A stretch of DNA of 64,000 bases from Halorubrum sodomense (lineage in GTDB: Archaea > Halobacteriota > Halobacteria > Halobacteriales > Haloferacaceae): positions 1 to 64,000 of the forward strand of contig NZ_FOYN01000002.1 of the NCBI RefSeq assembly GCF_900111935.1, read 5' to 3'. Of this stretch, positions 9,716-19,400 are shown in pieces (within the stretch, counting starts at the first letter, position 1; every line of letters starts with the position of its first letter). Under the pieces are notes generated by a model, which had not been told where the DNA came from, made no database searches, and saw only the letters and a list, made by a program, of their open reading frames with translations. A program made the position numbers and the translations under genes.

Positions 9716-11791
9716 TCAGTCCTCGCCGTCCTCTATCTCCGAGCGCGCGACCGCCGCGCCCGCGTACTCCAACACCTCGGCGGCGCCGTCCTCGGAGTAG
9801 CCGCGGTCGACCAACGCCGAGACCCACGCGCTCCGGTCCTCGTCGTCGAGGTCGGTCGCGGACACCAGCGCCGAGAAGTTGATGTTGTGTTTCTTGTCCT
9901 CCCAGAGCTTTCGCTCCAGGGCGCGCCGGAGCCGGTCGTTCTCCTGGGGGTCGAAGCCGCGTCCCTCGCGGGCGCGCCGCGAGATCCAGTTCGACACCTC
10001 CTGTCGGAAGTCGTCCTTGCGGTCGGAGGGGATGTCGAGCTGCTCTTCGACCGCGCGCAGGAACGTCTCGTCCGGCTCGGTCTCTCTCCCGGTCAGCTCG
10101 TCGTCGACGGTGTCGTCGTCGATGTACGCCATCACGTGGTCCATGTACTTCTCGCCCTGTCGGCGGAGCTCGTCCACATCGTACGCCAACGCGTGGCGCA
10201 CGTCCTCGATGGCGCGCTCGCGGTACTCCTCGCGGACGCGGTCGAGGAGGCGCTCGTAGCGGTCGAGGTCCTCGGCGGCGATCGATCCGTGGCCTCCGAG
10301 GTTCGCCTCGAAGTGATCGAAGACGGACAACGGCGAGAGGTACCCCCGCTCGCGGTGGGTGGCGTCCATGATCGCCTCGGCTATCTCGTCGCCGACGAAC
10401 CGCGCGGAGATGCCGTCCATCCCCTCGCCGACGTCGGCGGACTCGGCGGCGTCCTCGCGGAGCTTCCGTCGGTCGATCTCCTCGTCTTCCAGCTCGCCGT
10501 TGTACGCCTTCGCCTTCTCCACGAGCGTCACCGTCTCGTCGGTCGGCTCCTCTAAGCGAGTGAGCACGCCGAAGAGGCCCGCCATCTCCAGGGCGTGCGG
10601 CTCGACGTGGACGTTCGGTACGTCCGCGTTCGCGAGCATCTTCTCGTAGATCTTCGCCTCCGCCTCGTACTCCAACACGTACGGGTAGTCGATCCGCTTG
10701 GTGCGGTCGTTGAACGCCTCCATCTTCTCGTCGCCGGTCTTCTCGCGATACTCCGGCATGTTCGTCCGCCCGACGATCACCTGGTCGATGTCGATCCGCG
10801 GGTTGTTCTTCGGCTTGATCGTCGACTCCTGGGAGGCGTGGAGGAAGTCGTAGAGGAACTCCCGCTGGAGCTTCAACAGCTCCTCGCCGGAGAAGAGGCC
10901 GCGGTTCGCGTTGCAGAACGCGCCGGCGTAGTCGAACGCCCGCGGGTCGGACTCGCCGTAGACGGCGAGCTTCGCGTAGTTGACGTCGCCGGTGAGCTCG
11001 GTCTCGTCCTGGTTCTTCTTGTCCTTCGGCTCGAACGTCTCGATGCACTCGCGGCGGTTCTCGTCTGCGATGAGCCGGACGACCTCGACGTGCTCGTCGA
11101 GCACGCGCTCCAAGTCGTCGTCGTAGTGCGCGAGCAGCTCGTTCAGGTAGAACTCCGATGCCGGGTCGGGGTGCTGGTCGTTCCGGAGCGTGTAGGGGGC
11201 GTCGAGCCGCTCGTTGAGGTCGTCGATCACCGCCTGCCGCTGCGGCTTCGGGAGGAGGACGAGCGGGTCCTGGCTCATCGGCGAGCGGACGGCGTCGTCG
11301 TCCGGGTCCTGGTCGTCGATCACCGAACAGAGGTCGACCCAGCGGAAGGTGTACATCCGGCCGGCGTCCTCGCGGGTGTACGCCTCGAAGTAGCGGCGCA
11401 CGAGCCAGTCGAAGTGTGACTTGCCGGAGCCGACCGGACCGAGCAGGAGCTTGATCCGCTTCTCGGGGCCGAGCCCGCGGGCCCCGGACTTCACCTTGTT
11501 GACGAACTCGTGGATCGCCTCGTGGACCTCGCGGCCGTAGAAGACGTTCTCGCCGTCGTGGAGCGGGTCCTCCGCGGCGAGCGCGTACTCGACGACGCCG
11601 CGCTCCTCGTCGTAGTGGGTCCCGTAGTGGTCGAACATGTCCGCGACGCGCTGGTGCGCGTTCCGCGCGATCTCGGGGTCGTCGTACAGCGCGTCGAGGT
11701 ACCAGTCGAACGAGCGCGCCGCTCTGAGGTCGTCGGGGACCGCCGTCCGGTACTCCTCGCTGAGCCGTTCGAGCGTGTGTCGGTCTGCCAT
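9716..11791 (-). CDS. PrkA-type serine protein kinase, first paralogue
   Basis: 691 residues, close to the usual family length. Walker A GPVGSGKSHF is at 118-127 within the AAA domain, followed by the C-terminal kinase-like domain. It is the first gene of the minus-strand operon prkA-prkA-DUF444-SpoVR. PrkA/YeaG proteins are ATP-dependent serine kinases active in starvation and sporulation in bacteria; in a non-sporulating haloarchaeon a starvation or osmotic stress role is inferred. Confidence 0.93.
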   Translation of the reverse strand: MADRHTLERLSEEYRTAVPDDLRAARSFDWYLDALYDDPEIARNAHQRVADMFDHYGTHYDEERGVVEYALAAEDPLHDGENVFYGREVHEAIHEFVNKVKSGARGLGPEKRIKLLLGPVGSGKSHFDWLVRRYFEAYTREDAGRMYTFRWVDLCSVIDDQDPDDDAVRSPMSQDPLVLLPKPQRQAVIDDLNERLDAPYTLRNDQHPDPASEFYLNELLAHYDDDLERVLDEHVEVVRLIADENRRECIETFEPKDKKNQDETELTGDVNYAKLAVYGESDPRAFDYAGAFCNANRGLFSGEELLKLQREFLYDFLHASQESTIKPKNNPRIDIDQVIVGRTNMPEYREKTGDEKMEAFNDRTKRIDYPYVLEYEAEAKIYEKMLANADVPNVHVEPHALEMAGLFGVLTRLEEPTDETVTLVEKAKAYNGELEDEEIDRRKLREDAAESADVGEGMDGISARFVGDEIAEAIMDATHRERGYLSPLSVFDHFEANLGGHGSIAAEDLDRYERLLDRVREEYRERAIEDVRHALAYDVDELRRQGEKYMDHVMAYIDDDTVDDELTGRETEPDETFLRAVEEQLDIPSDRKDDFRQEVSNWISRRAREGRGFDPQENDRLRRALERKLWEDKKHNINFSALVSATDLDDEDRSAWVSALVDRGYSEDGAAEVLEYAGAAVARSEIEDGED

Positions 11792-12265
11792 CGTATCACG
11801 TTCGCTCGGAGGGGGTGGCGACGTCGCCGGCGCCCGTCGCGACGGTCAGAGCCGCCGCTCTCCGTGCGCGTGTCAACAGCTCGTCGAGCCGCGAGCGGCG
11901 CATCGTCGGAGTGCGCGTCGGTGCCTGTGGTCGCCTCGCCCGTATCCGAGGCTATATATGTGCCGGGGATTGCCACGGATAAGCGTGTCGCCAGTTGACA
12001 CGCGTCACGGACGGGCGGCGCCGTCGCCCTCACCGGATCCGCCCGGTTCGCTGACGGTCCGTCGGCCGGTCTTATGACTGCCCCGTGAGATCCACGGCGC
12101 GGGGCGGCCCGCGACCCCCGCGGATCGCTCGCGCGCGCCGACCGCGGTGCGCGCCGTCGGGGCCATACATCGCCCGGACGGCGCGCCGTCCGGTCTCCCC
12201 GTCGGAGAACCGGAAAGCTCGCCCCCGGAACCCACCCTTTTGCCCGACGCCCGCCCAGTGCGCGT
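11792..12265. other. Divergent intergenic region before prkA and the DUF1028 gene
   Basis: 474 bp without a convincing gene. An AT-rich CTATATATG lies at 11952-11960 and could serve as BoxA for the prkA operon, which would give an untranslated leader of about 130 nt. The rest is GC-rich. No repeat, RNA gene or strong hairpin recognised. Confidence 0.5.
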
Positions 12266-13024
12266 GTGACGTTCAGCATCTGCGTTCGCGAGCGGTACAC
12301 CGACGAGGGCGGCGACGACCAGATCCGGTTCGGCGTTGCGGTGACCACTCGACTGCCGGGCGTCGGGACGCTCTGTCCGTTCGCCTCCTCGGACGGCGCG
12401 GTGGCGACCCAGTCGCTCGTCAACGTCGAGTTGGGGCGGAAGGGGATCGAGTATCTCGACGACGGCCTCGCGGTCGACGACGCGCTGGAGGCCCTCCTCA
12501 ACGCCGACGAGGGGAGCGCCCAGCGCCAGCTTCACGGCGTCGACGCCGACGGGACGTTCGCGTTCTCCGGCGACGAGTGTAACGACTGGTACGGCCACCG
12601 GGAGGGACAGAACTACACCGTCGCGGGCAACCTCCTGACGGGCGAGGACGTGATCGCAGACACCGCGGCCGCCTACGAGTCCGACGCCCACGGCGACGCG
12701 CCGCTCGCCGAGCGGCTGATCGACGCGCTCGCGGCCGGGCACGCGGCGGGCGGCGACAAGCGCGAGGACCTCGAGGTCCAGTCCGCGGCGCTGCTCGTGC
12801 GGAACACCGAGGAGGAGGCCGACGACCCGTACTATGACGACCTCCGGGTCGACGCGAGCGAGACGCCGGTGGCCGACCTCCGCGAGACGTACGAGACCGC
12901 GAAGCGCGGCTACGAGACGATTTTGGAGAAGTACGCGGAGGAGGAAGACGAGGCGGAGACCGACGACGAGGCGGACGACACCGACGCCGACGCCGGCGAC
13001 GCGGGAGCGAGCGACGGCGAGTAG
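12266..13024 (+). CDS. DUF1028 family protein (Ntn-hydrolase-like)
   Basis: 252 residues with a GTG start: MTFS then VRERYTDEGGDDQ and the DUF1028 signatures TRLPGVG and VATQSLVNVELG. The DUF1028 domain fills residues 1-220; a Glu/Asp-rich tail (about 225-252) follows. The family has an Ntn-hydrolase fold and unknown substrate, with links to amino-acid or acyl-homoserine-type hydrolysis in some genomes. Converges closely (10 bp) on the EEP-family gene. Confidence 0.85.
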   Translation: MTFSICVRERYTDEGGDDQIRFGVAVTTRLPGVGTLCPFASSDGAVATQSLVNVELGRKGIEYLDDGLAVDDALEALLNADEGSAQRQLHGVDADGTFAFSGDECNDWYGHREGQNYTVAGNLLTGEDVIADTAAAYESDAHGDAPLAERLIDALAAGHAAGGDKREDLEVQSAALLVRNTEEEADDPYYDDLRVDASETPVADLRETYETAKRGYETILEKYAEEEDEAETDDEADDTDADAGDAGASDGE

Positions 13025-13034
13025 CGTTCCCTCG

Positions 13035-13886
13035 CTACACCGACAGCCGCGCGAGGATCGGCAGGTGGTCGGACGGGTACCGGCCGCGGTCGTCCCGGTC
13101 CGCGAGGGTCGCGAACGCCTCGACCGACACCCCGGGCGAGACCAGGGCGTGATCGATCCGCCGGTCGTCGATGAGGCGGGCGAAGTCGGTGAGGCTCGTC
13201 CCCGGGCCGTGTCGGAGGTCGGCGGCGGCCGCGGCGTCGCGGAGCGAGAGGCCGTCGTCGGCAGTCGGGTTTCCGGGAGCGTCGTCGTCGTCGGCTCCGG
13301 AGTCGTCGCCGACGAGGATTCGGTGCGGATCCGACCCCGGCGTACAGTTGAGGTCGCCCACGAGGACGATCGGGGTCGACCCGTCGGCCTCGTCGTTTCC
13401 GGCGGTCGCCGCTCCCGGAATCCGATCGCGAAGCAGCCGGGCGGACTCGCGTCGCGCGCGGGCGCTCACGTGGTCGAAGTGCGTGTTGACGACGCGGAGC
13501 GCGGCGTCGCCGTCGACGGCGCGCACCCGGGCCCACGTCGCGATCCGGGGGTAGGCGGCGTCCCAGCCGGTCGAGGGCTCGTCGGGCGTCTCGGAGAGCC
13601 AGAACGTGTCGCCCTCGACGACCTCCCAGCGCTCGCTCCGGACCGCGATCGGGCACCCCTCGCCCTCGCCGCCGGCCTCGCGGCCGCGTCCGGCGAACTC
13701 GTACGCCGGGAGCCGCTCGCGGAGGTCCTCGCGCTGCTCGGGGAGCGGCTCCTGGAACGCGGCGACGTCGGGGCGGTGGAACCGGACGAGTCGCCCGACG
13801 GCGTCCCGGCGGTCGTGCCAGGCGTCGTGGTGGTCGCCGCGGTTGGCGTAGCGGACGTTGTAGCTTAACACCCGGATCCCGGTCAT
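13035..13886 (-). CDS. Endonuclease/exonuclease/phosphatase (EEP) family protein
   Basis: 283 residues, no signal peptide. EEP motifs in order: LSYNVRYAN (metal-binding Asn), AFQEP (Glu), NTHFDH (catalytic His region), VGDLNCTPGSDP (Asp/Asn), and C-terminal SDHLPI. All catalytic residues are present, so it should be an active Mg-dependent phosphodiesterase or phosphatase; substrate cannot be told from sequence. An intergenic repeat lies upstream (13971-14297). Confidence 0.88.
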   Translation of the reverse strand: MTGIRVLSYNVRYANRGDHHDAWHDRRDAVGRLVRFHRPDVAAFQEPLPEQREDLRERLPAYEFAGRGREAGGEGEGCPIAVRSERWEVVEGDTFWLSETPDEPSTGWDAAYPRIATWARVRAVDGDAALRVVNTHFDHVSARARRESARLLRDRIPGAATAGNDEADGSTPIVLVGDLNCTPGSDPHRILVGDDSGADDDDAPGNPTADDGLSLRDAAAAADLRHGPGTSLTDFARLIDDRRIDHALVSPGVSVEAFATLADRDDRGRYPSDHLPILARLSV

Positions 13887-13970
13887 TACGTCGGAAATCG
13901 CGGGCGAGGCGATTAAAAGACGCGGAGCGATCGCGCGTTCGCTCGCGTCGTGGTCGGTGGGTCTGATGCC

Positions 13971-14297
13971 GATTATTTATAAGCGGGTGCGTGCGGATCG
14001 GCAGCGAACACCGCCGAATCCCCAGTTGGGAGGCGATACGTGACCAATACCGTTCCCGAGAACCGCCCCTTCGAGTCCCGCCCCGCACGGCACCTCACGC
14101 CTCCCCAGCCTCGTTGGGCGCGTCCTTCGGGCTCCCTTCGGTCGCCCTCGTCGCGCCCGACTCCCTCGCGCGTGCTGTCTCGCGGCCTTCGCTTCGCTCC
14201 GGCCGCTCGCAGGCACGCAGGGAGGCGCGACGCGCCTCTTACAGCCGGCGGCAGAGCCGCCGGCGACGCCACCGCAGTTCTATTTACAAATAGCGTC
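13971..14297 (+). repeat. Dispersed intergenic repeat, copy 1
   Basis: About 325 bp in the gap between the PUA gene and the EEP gene. Left edge ATTATTTATAAGC, then the shared core GCGAACACCGCC...CCCCAG (from about 14003), the shared CCTCCCCAGCCTCG (from about 14100), the shared GACTCCCTCGCGCGTGC (14159-14175), a perfect 8-bp hairpin GCCGGCGG/CCGCCGGC (14244-14264), and right edge CTATTTACAAATAG. The same blocks in the same order occur at 32362-32672 and 40381-40745. No credible reading frame. Confidence 0.85.
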
Positions 14298-14317
14298 GTC
14301 GCCGGCACCGCTCGCGC

Positions 14318-14800
14318 TCACACCGAGAACTCGTAGAGGTCGTCGCCGACGTGGTGAATCGAATCGACGACCTTCCCGCTGTCGCCGGCCATCTCGTCGC
14401 CGTCGACCAGCGCGCGACCGACGGCCAGCACCTTGCCGTGCGTCTCCTCGGCGACGACGACCAGCTCGCCCTCGCGGATCTCCGGATCGGCCTCGACGAT
14501 ACCGGGACGCATCACGTCGGCCCCGTCCGAGACGAACGAGATTGCGCCCGCGTCGACGGTGACGACGCCCGCCTCCGGGTCGAAGTCGTTCGCGCCGCGG
14601 ACCGTGAGAAACGGCTCGTCGTCGTCGACGTAGAAGACGGCGGGGTCGCCGTCGACCAAGACGAGCTCGTAGCCGGCGTCGACGAACTCCACGAACTCGA
14701 AGGTGTCCCCGTCGATGTCGACCCCGAGGTGGTCGGCGACCGCCTCGCGGATCGCCGTGATCTCGTCGCTCCGGAGGTGGTGCCGGGATTTCACTTCCAT
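14318..14800 (-). CDS. PUA domain RNA-binding protein
   Basis: 160 residues, small acidic cytoplasmic protein. The C-terminal half is a PUA domain (VVTVDAGAISFVSDGADVMRPGI, then GELVVVAEETHGKVLAVGRALVDG), preceded by a pre-PUA helical domain. It resembles archaeal Tma20/MCT-1-like proteins associated with ribosomes, or stand-alone PUA proteins of tRNA modification systems. The internal ATG at 14800 was chosen because the protein then begins with the conserved KSRHHLR segment; upstream codons encode Gly/Arg noise. Confidence 0.85.
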   Translation of the reverse strand: MEVKSRHHLRSDEITAIREAVADHLGVDIDGDTFEFVEFVDAGYELVLVDGDPAVFYVDDDEPFLTVRGANDFDPEAGVVTVDAGAISFVSDGADVMRPGIVEADPEIREGELVVVAEETHGKVLAVGRALVDGDEMAGDSGKVVDSIHHVGDDLYEFSV

Positions 14801-14906
14801 GCCCGTCCCGTCGACCGCTCGGCCGATAAATGGACCGCTCCGCGGCGTCCCCCGTCCGCCGGCCCCCGCCGTCCGGGCTCCCACGCGGTTGGACCGATCA
14901 AAACGG

Positions 14907-14914
14907 CCTTATGC
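14907..14914 (+). promoter_or_regulatory. Candidate BoxA for the membrane ferredoxin
   Basis: CCTTATGC, 22-29 nt before the ATG at 14936, consistent with a leaderless transcript and supporting that start. Confidence 0.45.
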
Positions 14915-14935
14915 CACCTCTCCATATCGGTTCGT

Positions 14936-15544
14936 ATGCTCAACCCGCTCATTGCGAACGTCGCGAACCCGCCCGCGATCGTTCTCGGGGCGATTGCGAC
15001 GCTGCTCATCGTCCTCGTCACCTCGGTGAAGGGAACGGGCTGGGAACCCACGACCGACATTTCAGAGGACGTGCTCGAACACCGAGCGTCCGCCGTTCCG
15101 GAGACCGAGTTCCCCGAACCGGGCAACCGCGCGGTCGGCGGCGGCGGCGGGGGTGGCGGCGCCATCCCGGCCGGCGGTGCCGAGGGCGAGGAGGGCGAGC
15201 TCGAAGAGGGCGGCACCGCCGGCTCCGGCCCGGGCGACATCCCCGAAGACGAGGTGGAGTACTTCGAGGTCGAGTTCGTCAAGCAGGGCGAGACGGTCGA
15301 GCTCTCGAACGACCAGCCCATCCTCGAACAGGGCGAAGACGAGGGGTGGGACCTCCCGTACGCCTGCCGCCAGGGCCAGTGCGTCTCCTGTGCCGGTCAG
15401 ATCACGGACGGGCCGAGCGAGGACTTCGTCGAGCACGACAACCAGCAGATGCTCGAGGAGGCCGAGATCGACGACGGCTACACGCTCACCTGCGTCGCCT
15501 ACCCGCGCGACTCCTTCAGCATCGAGACCGGCGAGGCGCCGTAG
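14936..15544 (+). CDS. Membrane-anchored plant-type 2Fe-2S ferredoxin
   Basis: 202 residues. One transmembrane helix (about 13-30), then a Gly-rich and Glu-rich flexible linker (about 66-100), then a plant-type 2Fe-2S domain with cluster ligands C144, C149, C152 and C186 (C-x4-C-x2-C and LTCVAYP). The tether should hold the electron carrier at the inner face of the membrane (or, if exported, outside), probably serving a membrane redox partner. A NifU-like scaffold gene lies 560 bp downstream on the same strand. Confidence 0.9.
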   Translation: MLNPLIANVANPPAIVLGAIATLLIVLVTSVKGTGWEPTTDISEDVLEHRASAVPETEFPEPGNRAVGGGGGGGGAIPAGGAEGEEGELEEGGTAGSGPGDIPEDEVEYFEVEFVKQGETVELSNDQPILEQGEDEGWDLPYACRQGQCVSCAGQITDGPSEDFVEHDNQQMLEEAEIDDGYTLTCVAYPRDSFSIETGEAP

Positions 15545-15628
15545 TCCTCCCGCTTTCGCCGCCTCGTCTCGTTTTCCCGTCGCGTTCGCTCGCGACACCC
15601 TTTTTCGCGTCTCGCTCCAACCGCTCGT

Positions 15629-15967
15629 ATGTCCGTCACCACGGCGCTCGTCGCCGGCGGCGGGGGCGTCGCCGTCGCGCTGATCGCCGCGGCCGTCTAC
15701 CGCGACGCGGTCCGCGTCGGCGTCGACCTCGGCTCCCCGGCGACCTGGGCCGCGCTCGTCGTCCTCACCGGCGGCGCGAGCCTCGTCACGCTGGTCCTCG
15801 TCCCCGACGCGCCGCTGCCCGGCGTCCTCGTGTTGACCGCGCTCGGCCCGCTGCTGTACCTGCTCGAACGCGACGACTCGATGAACGGCGACGACGCGGC
15901 CGACCCGACCCGGCTCCCGAGCCAGTCCGGCGACTCCGCCGACCGGAGCGACGAGCCGGAGCGGTAG
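15629..15967 (+). CDS. Small membrane protein
   Basis: 112 residues with three hydrophobic segments (about 4-23, 35-55 and 62-78), a short loop and a charged hydrophilic C-terminus (80-112) rich in Asp and Arg. No family recognised. It lies between the membrane-anchored ferredoxin and the NifU-like gene on the same strand, so a shared role is possible but not demonstrated. Confidence 0.7.
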   Translation: MSVTTALVAGGGGVAVALIAAAVYRDAVRVGVDLGSPATWAALVVLTGGASLVTLVLVPDAPLPGVLVLTALGPLLYLLERDDSMNGDDAADPTRLPSQSGDSADRSDEPER

Positions 15968-16102
15968 TCGCTCGACGACGGCGACGGAGCCGCGGCCCTC
16001 GCGGGCTCGTTCCGTCTCATCGACGATGACACAGTTCCTTTCGATCTGTTTTACCGCTCCTAAACCGCAACTTTCCATACCGTCGGCGACGAAGGACGGG
16101 CA

Positions 16103-16438
16103 ATGAGCGACGAGAGCGACGAGAGCCTCGCGGACCGGGTCGAGCGGTGGATGGTCGGACAGATGCCGATCATCCAGATGCACGGCGGCACGAGCGTCGT
16201 GCGCGAGGCGGACCCCGAGACCGGCGAGGTCGTCGTCGAACTCGGCGGCACCTGCTCCGGGTGCGGCATCTCGAACATCACCGCCGACAACATCCGCCGC
16301 GACCTCATCATGGACTTCGAGGAGGTCGACAACGTCACCGTGCGAACCGCCTCCTCCGGTGACAACGGCGCCTCGACCGTCGAGGGCGGCCGCGGCGGCG
16401 AGCTGAAACACGAGACCGAGTCCGCGAACCACTTCTGA
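16103..16438 (+). CDS. NifU-like C-terminal domain protein (Fe-S scaffold)
   Basis: 111 residues. The NifU C-terminal domain spans about 10-88 with the cluster-binding C51-x2-C54 in [10 protein letters not shown]. Stand-alone NifU/Nfu domains carry and deliver Fe-S clusters to target proteins in the cytoplasm. The N-terminal [15 protein letters not shown] is unlike bacterial Nfu and typical of haloarchaeal members. The tail from about 90 is Gly/Glu-rich. Nearby 2Fe-2S ferredoxin gene is a plausible client. Confidence 0.85.
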   Translation: MSDESDESLADRVERWMVGQMPIIQMHGGTSVVREADPETGEVVVELGGTCSGCGISNITADNIRRDLIMDFEEVDNVTVRTASSGDNGASTVEGGRGGELKHETESANHF

Positions 16439-16477
16439 ATCGGGCGGGCCGGAGGGCGTCCGTCGCTTCTCTTCTCT

Positions 16478-19400
16478 CTACAGCGGCGTGAACGGCAGCG
16501 ACGCGAGCGAGTTCGGCCCGTAGTCGAGCGCGTCGGACTGCGAGACGCCCTCGGGCGTGATCATGTCGATCACGCGTGGTGCGTTGTCGGCCGCGCCCTC
16601 CTTGGCGCCGCCGAAGACGAACGCACCCGCATCGATCTCGACCGGTCGTAAGTCCCCCACATCTTCCGAACCGACGATCGGGAGCACCTCCCACTCCGTG
16701 AGATCGTCGTTGCCGACCACCGACTTCGGTATCGAGATCACGGCCGTGTTTGACTCGAAACTGGTGAACAATTCCGGAGTCCCGACGTTCTGTCCGTTCG
16801 CGTCGGTGATCCCTTTACCGAACCCGCTCGCGTCGACCCGGTACTGCCACGGTTGTGCGAACTCCGCGGTGAGTTCAAGATCGTCGAGCGCGCTCGTTCG
16901 CCCGTCGCTTGCTTCGGGATCGCGCAGGTACACGAGGAAGTACTGCGGCGAGAACACGCCGCTACCGAACGCGTCGTAGAGGTTCTCCACTTCGAAGGCG
17001 AAGCGGTACGCCTCGTCGGTCTCGAACACGCGGAACGCCCGGAGGTCGAAGGCCCCGTCTTGGAACGCACTGTCCGTCGGCTCCGTGTACCCGCCCGGGC
17101 CGTCGTCGTCGCCGGCGGGGTCCGTCAGCTCGGCGACGAGGTCTCCGGGGACGATTTCGACGGTGTCGGACGCGAGTTCCTCCCCGCTGTCCGCATCGCG
17201 GACGACGATGTCGAAGGTGTCGAACTCCGAGATGCTGAAGCCGAGGTCGACCGTCTCGTCCGTCGCGTTCGGCGGCAGCCGCACGTTACCGGCCGCCTCG
17301 AACTCACCGTCGACGAAGATGTCGACCGTGGTCCCGCCGACGAACGCGGCGTCGTTGGAGCCGGTCGCCGAGATGAACGGTTCCCCGAACACTGCCTCCT
17401 CGGGGACCGTCACCGAGAACTCCTGCTCCGGCCGCTTGTACTCGGGCAGCCGGTTGATCTCGCGGCCCCGTGCAGGACGTAACCGGACCGCCGTCCCGCC
17501 GCTCGGCGCCGTCGACGCGAGAAGTGTGGTCGACGGGTCGACGACCGCCTCGTCGATGCGGACGCCGGTCGGGTCGCGGTCGACACCGGTGCCGACCGCG
17601 TCCGAGTAGATCTCAGCGACGTACTTCGGGCCGTTTCGGCCGTTGCCGCGGCCGTTTCCGTTTCCACGGCCGTTGCCGCGGCCCTTGCCCCGCCCCTTTC
17701 CGCGTCCGGGCGCGTCGCCGGAGTTCCCGGGTGCGTTCCCCGAGTTGCCGGGCGCGAGGAAGTCGAGCGGCACGTCGACCGCGCGGCCGTCGCCGTTCGT
17801 CATGGCGCCGACGTACCACTCGTCGCCGTGCCGACGGGCGATCGCGAGGTAGTCGCCGATCGCGGCGCCGACCACGCGCGTCTCGTCCCAGCCGGCCGCC
17901 GGGACCGACTCGATGAAGGCGAACTCGGGCTCGGCGTCGAAGTTCTCGCTGTCGGGCTCGTACCCCTCGTACTCGGCCGGGACCGGCGACGGCTCGCCGG
18001 ACTCGGTGACGGCGACGGTGTTGAGGTTGAAGCCGCCGACGTCGCCGGTGAAGCCGCTCTCGCCCTGCGCGTAGTCGAGCTCGATCGCGATTTCGTTGTC
18101 GCCCGCGTCGAGTTCGACCGGCGTCGTGAACACCTGCCAGTCGTCCCAGTAGTCGGTGAAGTCGGGCTCGATCGTTCCGGTCTCGTCGTTGACGCGCAGC
18201 GTCGCCCGCGGCGTGCCGGCGTTTTTCACCCGCTGTGCGTTCTCCTCCGCGTCGCTCGCGTATCGGAGGTGGAGGTCGTACGTCCCGGCGCTCGGCACGT
18301 CCTCGACCGTGAACGACACCGACGACCCGCTCGGCGCGCGGTTGGGATCGACCGCGACGTAGTTGGTCCCGAACGCGTCGCGCCAGCTGTCGCTGGTGAC
18401 CAGCCCGTCGAGTTCGCCGGCGGCGGCTTGGAGCGCCTCACCGACCGCGAACGTCTCGTCGACGTACCCCTCGATCCGGTCGGCCGCCATCTGGAGGCCG
18501 CTGAGGTACGTCGGGTACATCGCGAGCTGCTTCGCGCGCGTCGTCTGGATCTGGCCGCCGCGGTCGTCGTTGAAGGTGATGTCGAAGATCCCCGGCTGGA
18601 AGCTCACCGGGCCCGCGAGGTTTCGCGTGAACGGCAGCGTGACGTGGTGGTCGCGGCCGACGTTGGAGCCGAGCTGGCCGAACCCGTCGTACTCCTGCGC
18701 CTTCACCACCTCGCGGTTCGCCACGTTCGGGTAGGTGCGGATCTCGCCGGTCGGCTTGATCCCCTCGTGGATCTCTAAGAGCTGCCGGTCCGCCGCGGCG
18801 TTCCGGATCACCAGGCGATGGTGGTTCACCGCGAGTTGGTTGTGCTGGTTGTGGGTCGGCTCGGAGCCGTCACCGTCGATGCCGAGTCCCCGGTCGGAGA
18901 CGTACCCGTTCTTGATCGAGTTGATCCCCTCGGCCTCGTACCCCGCGAACACGTCCTCGTCGAGGATCGCGGACTCGTACTGCGGGAGGTTCCCCGCGGT
19001 CTCGTTGTGGATCGTCATCTCGACGGGGTCCGGCAGCGACGCGCCGAAGTCGGTCACCTCGGGCACGTCGAAGTCGGGGTAGGAGTCGTCGACGCCGAAC
19101 TCGAAGCCGGAGCCGTCCCCGGGATAGGTGCTCCAGCCCTGGTTCCACCCCTCGACGAGCACGCTGTCGAGCCCGTTCTCGCTCGCGAACCGCATGTACC
19201 GCTTCATCCGCTCGGTCCGAGCGCCGTGGATGTACGCGGCCGGGTTCCCGCCCCCGGCCGCCACCTCGTCGTCGGTCTTGTACTCCCAGTTCGCCTGGCC
19301 GGCGATCATCGTCCACCAGATGCCGACGTACTTGCGGGGCTCGATCCAGTCGGTGTCGGGCTCGCCACCGACCGTCGGCAGCGCGTCCTCGTCGAGCGAG

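Noticed and set aside
13991-14336. Small proteins within the intergenic repeats
   Set aside because: The frames differ among copies, carry no conserved residues and arise from GC-rich repeat blocks.
14908-14940. Alternative start (about 14908) for the membrane ferredoxin in another frame
   Set aside because: ATG at 14936 gives the transmembrane segment directly and matches the BoxA spacing.
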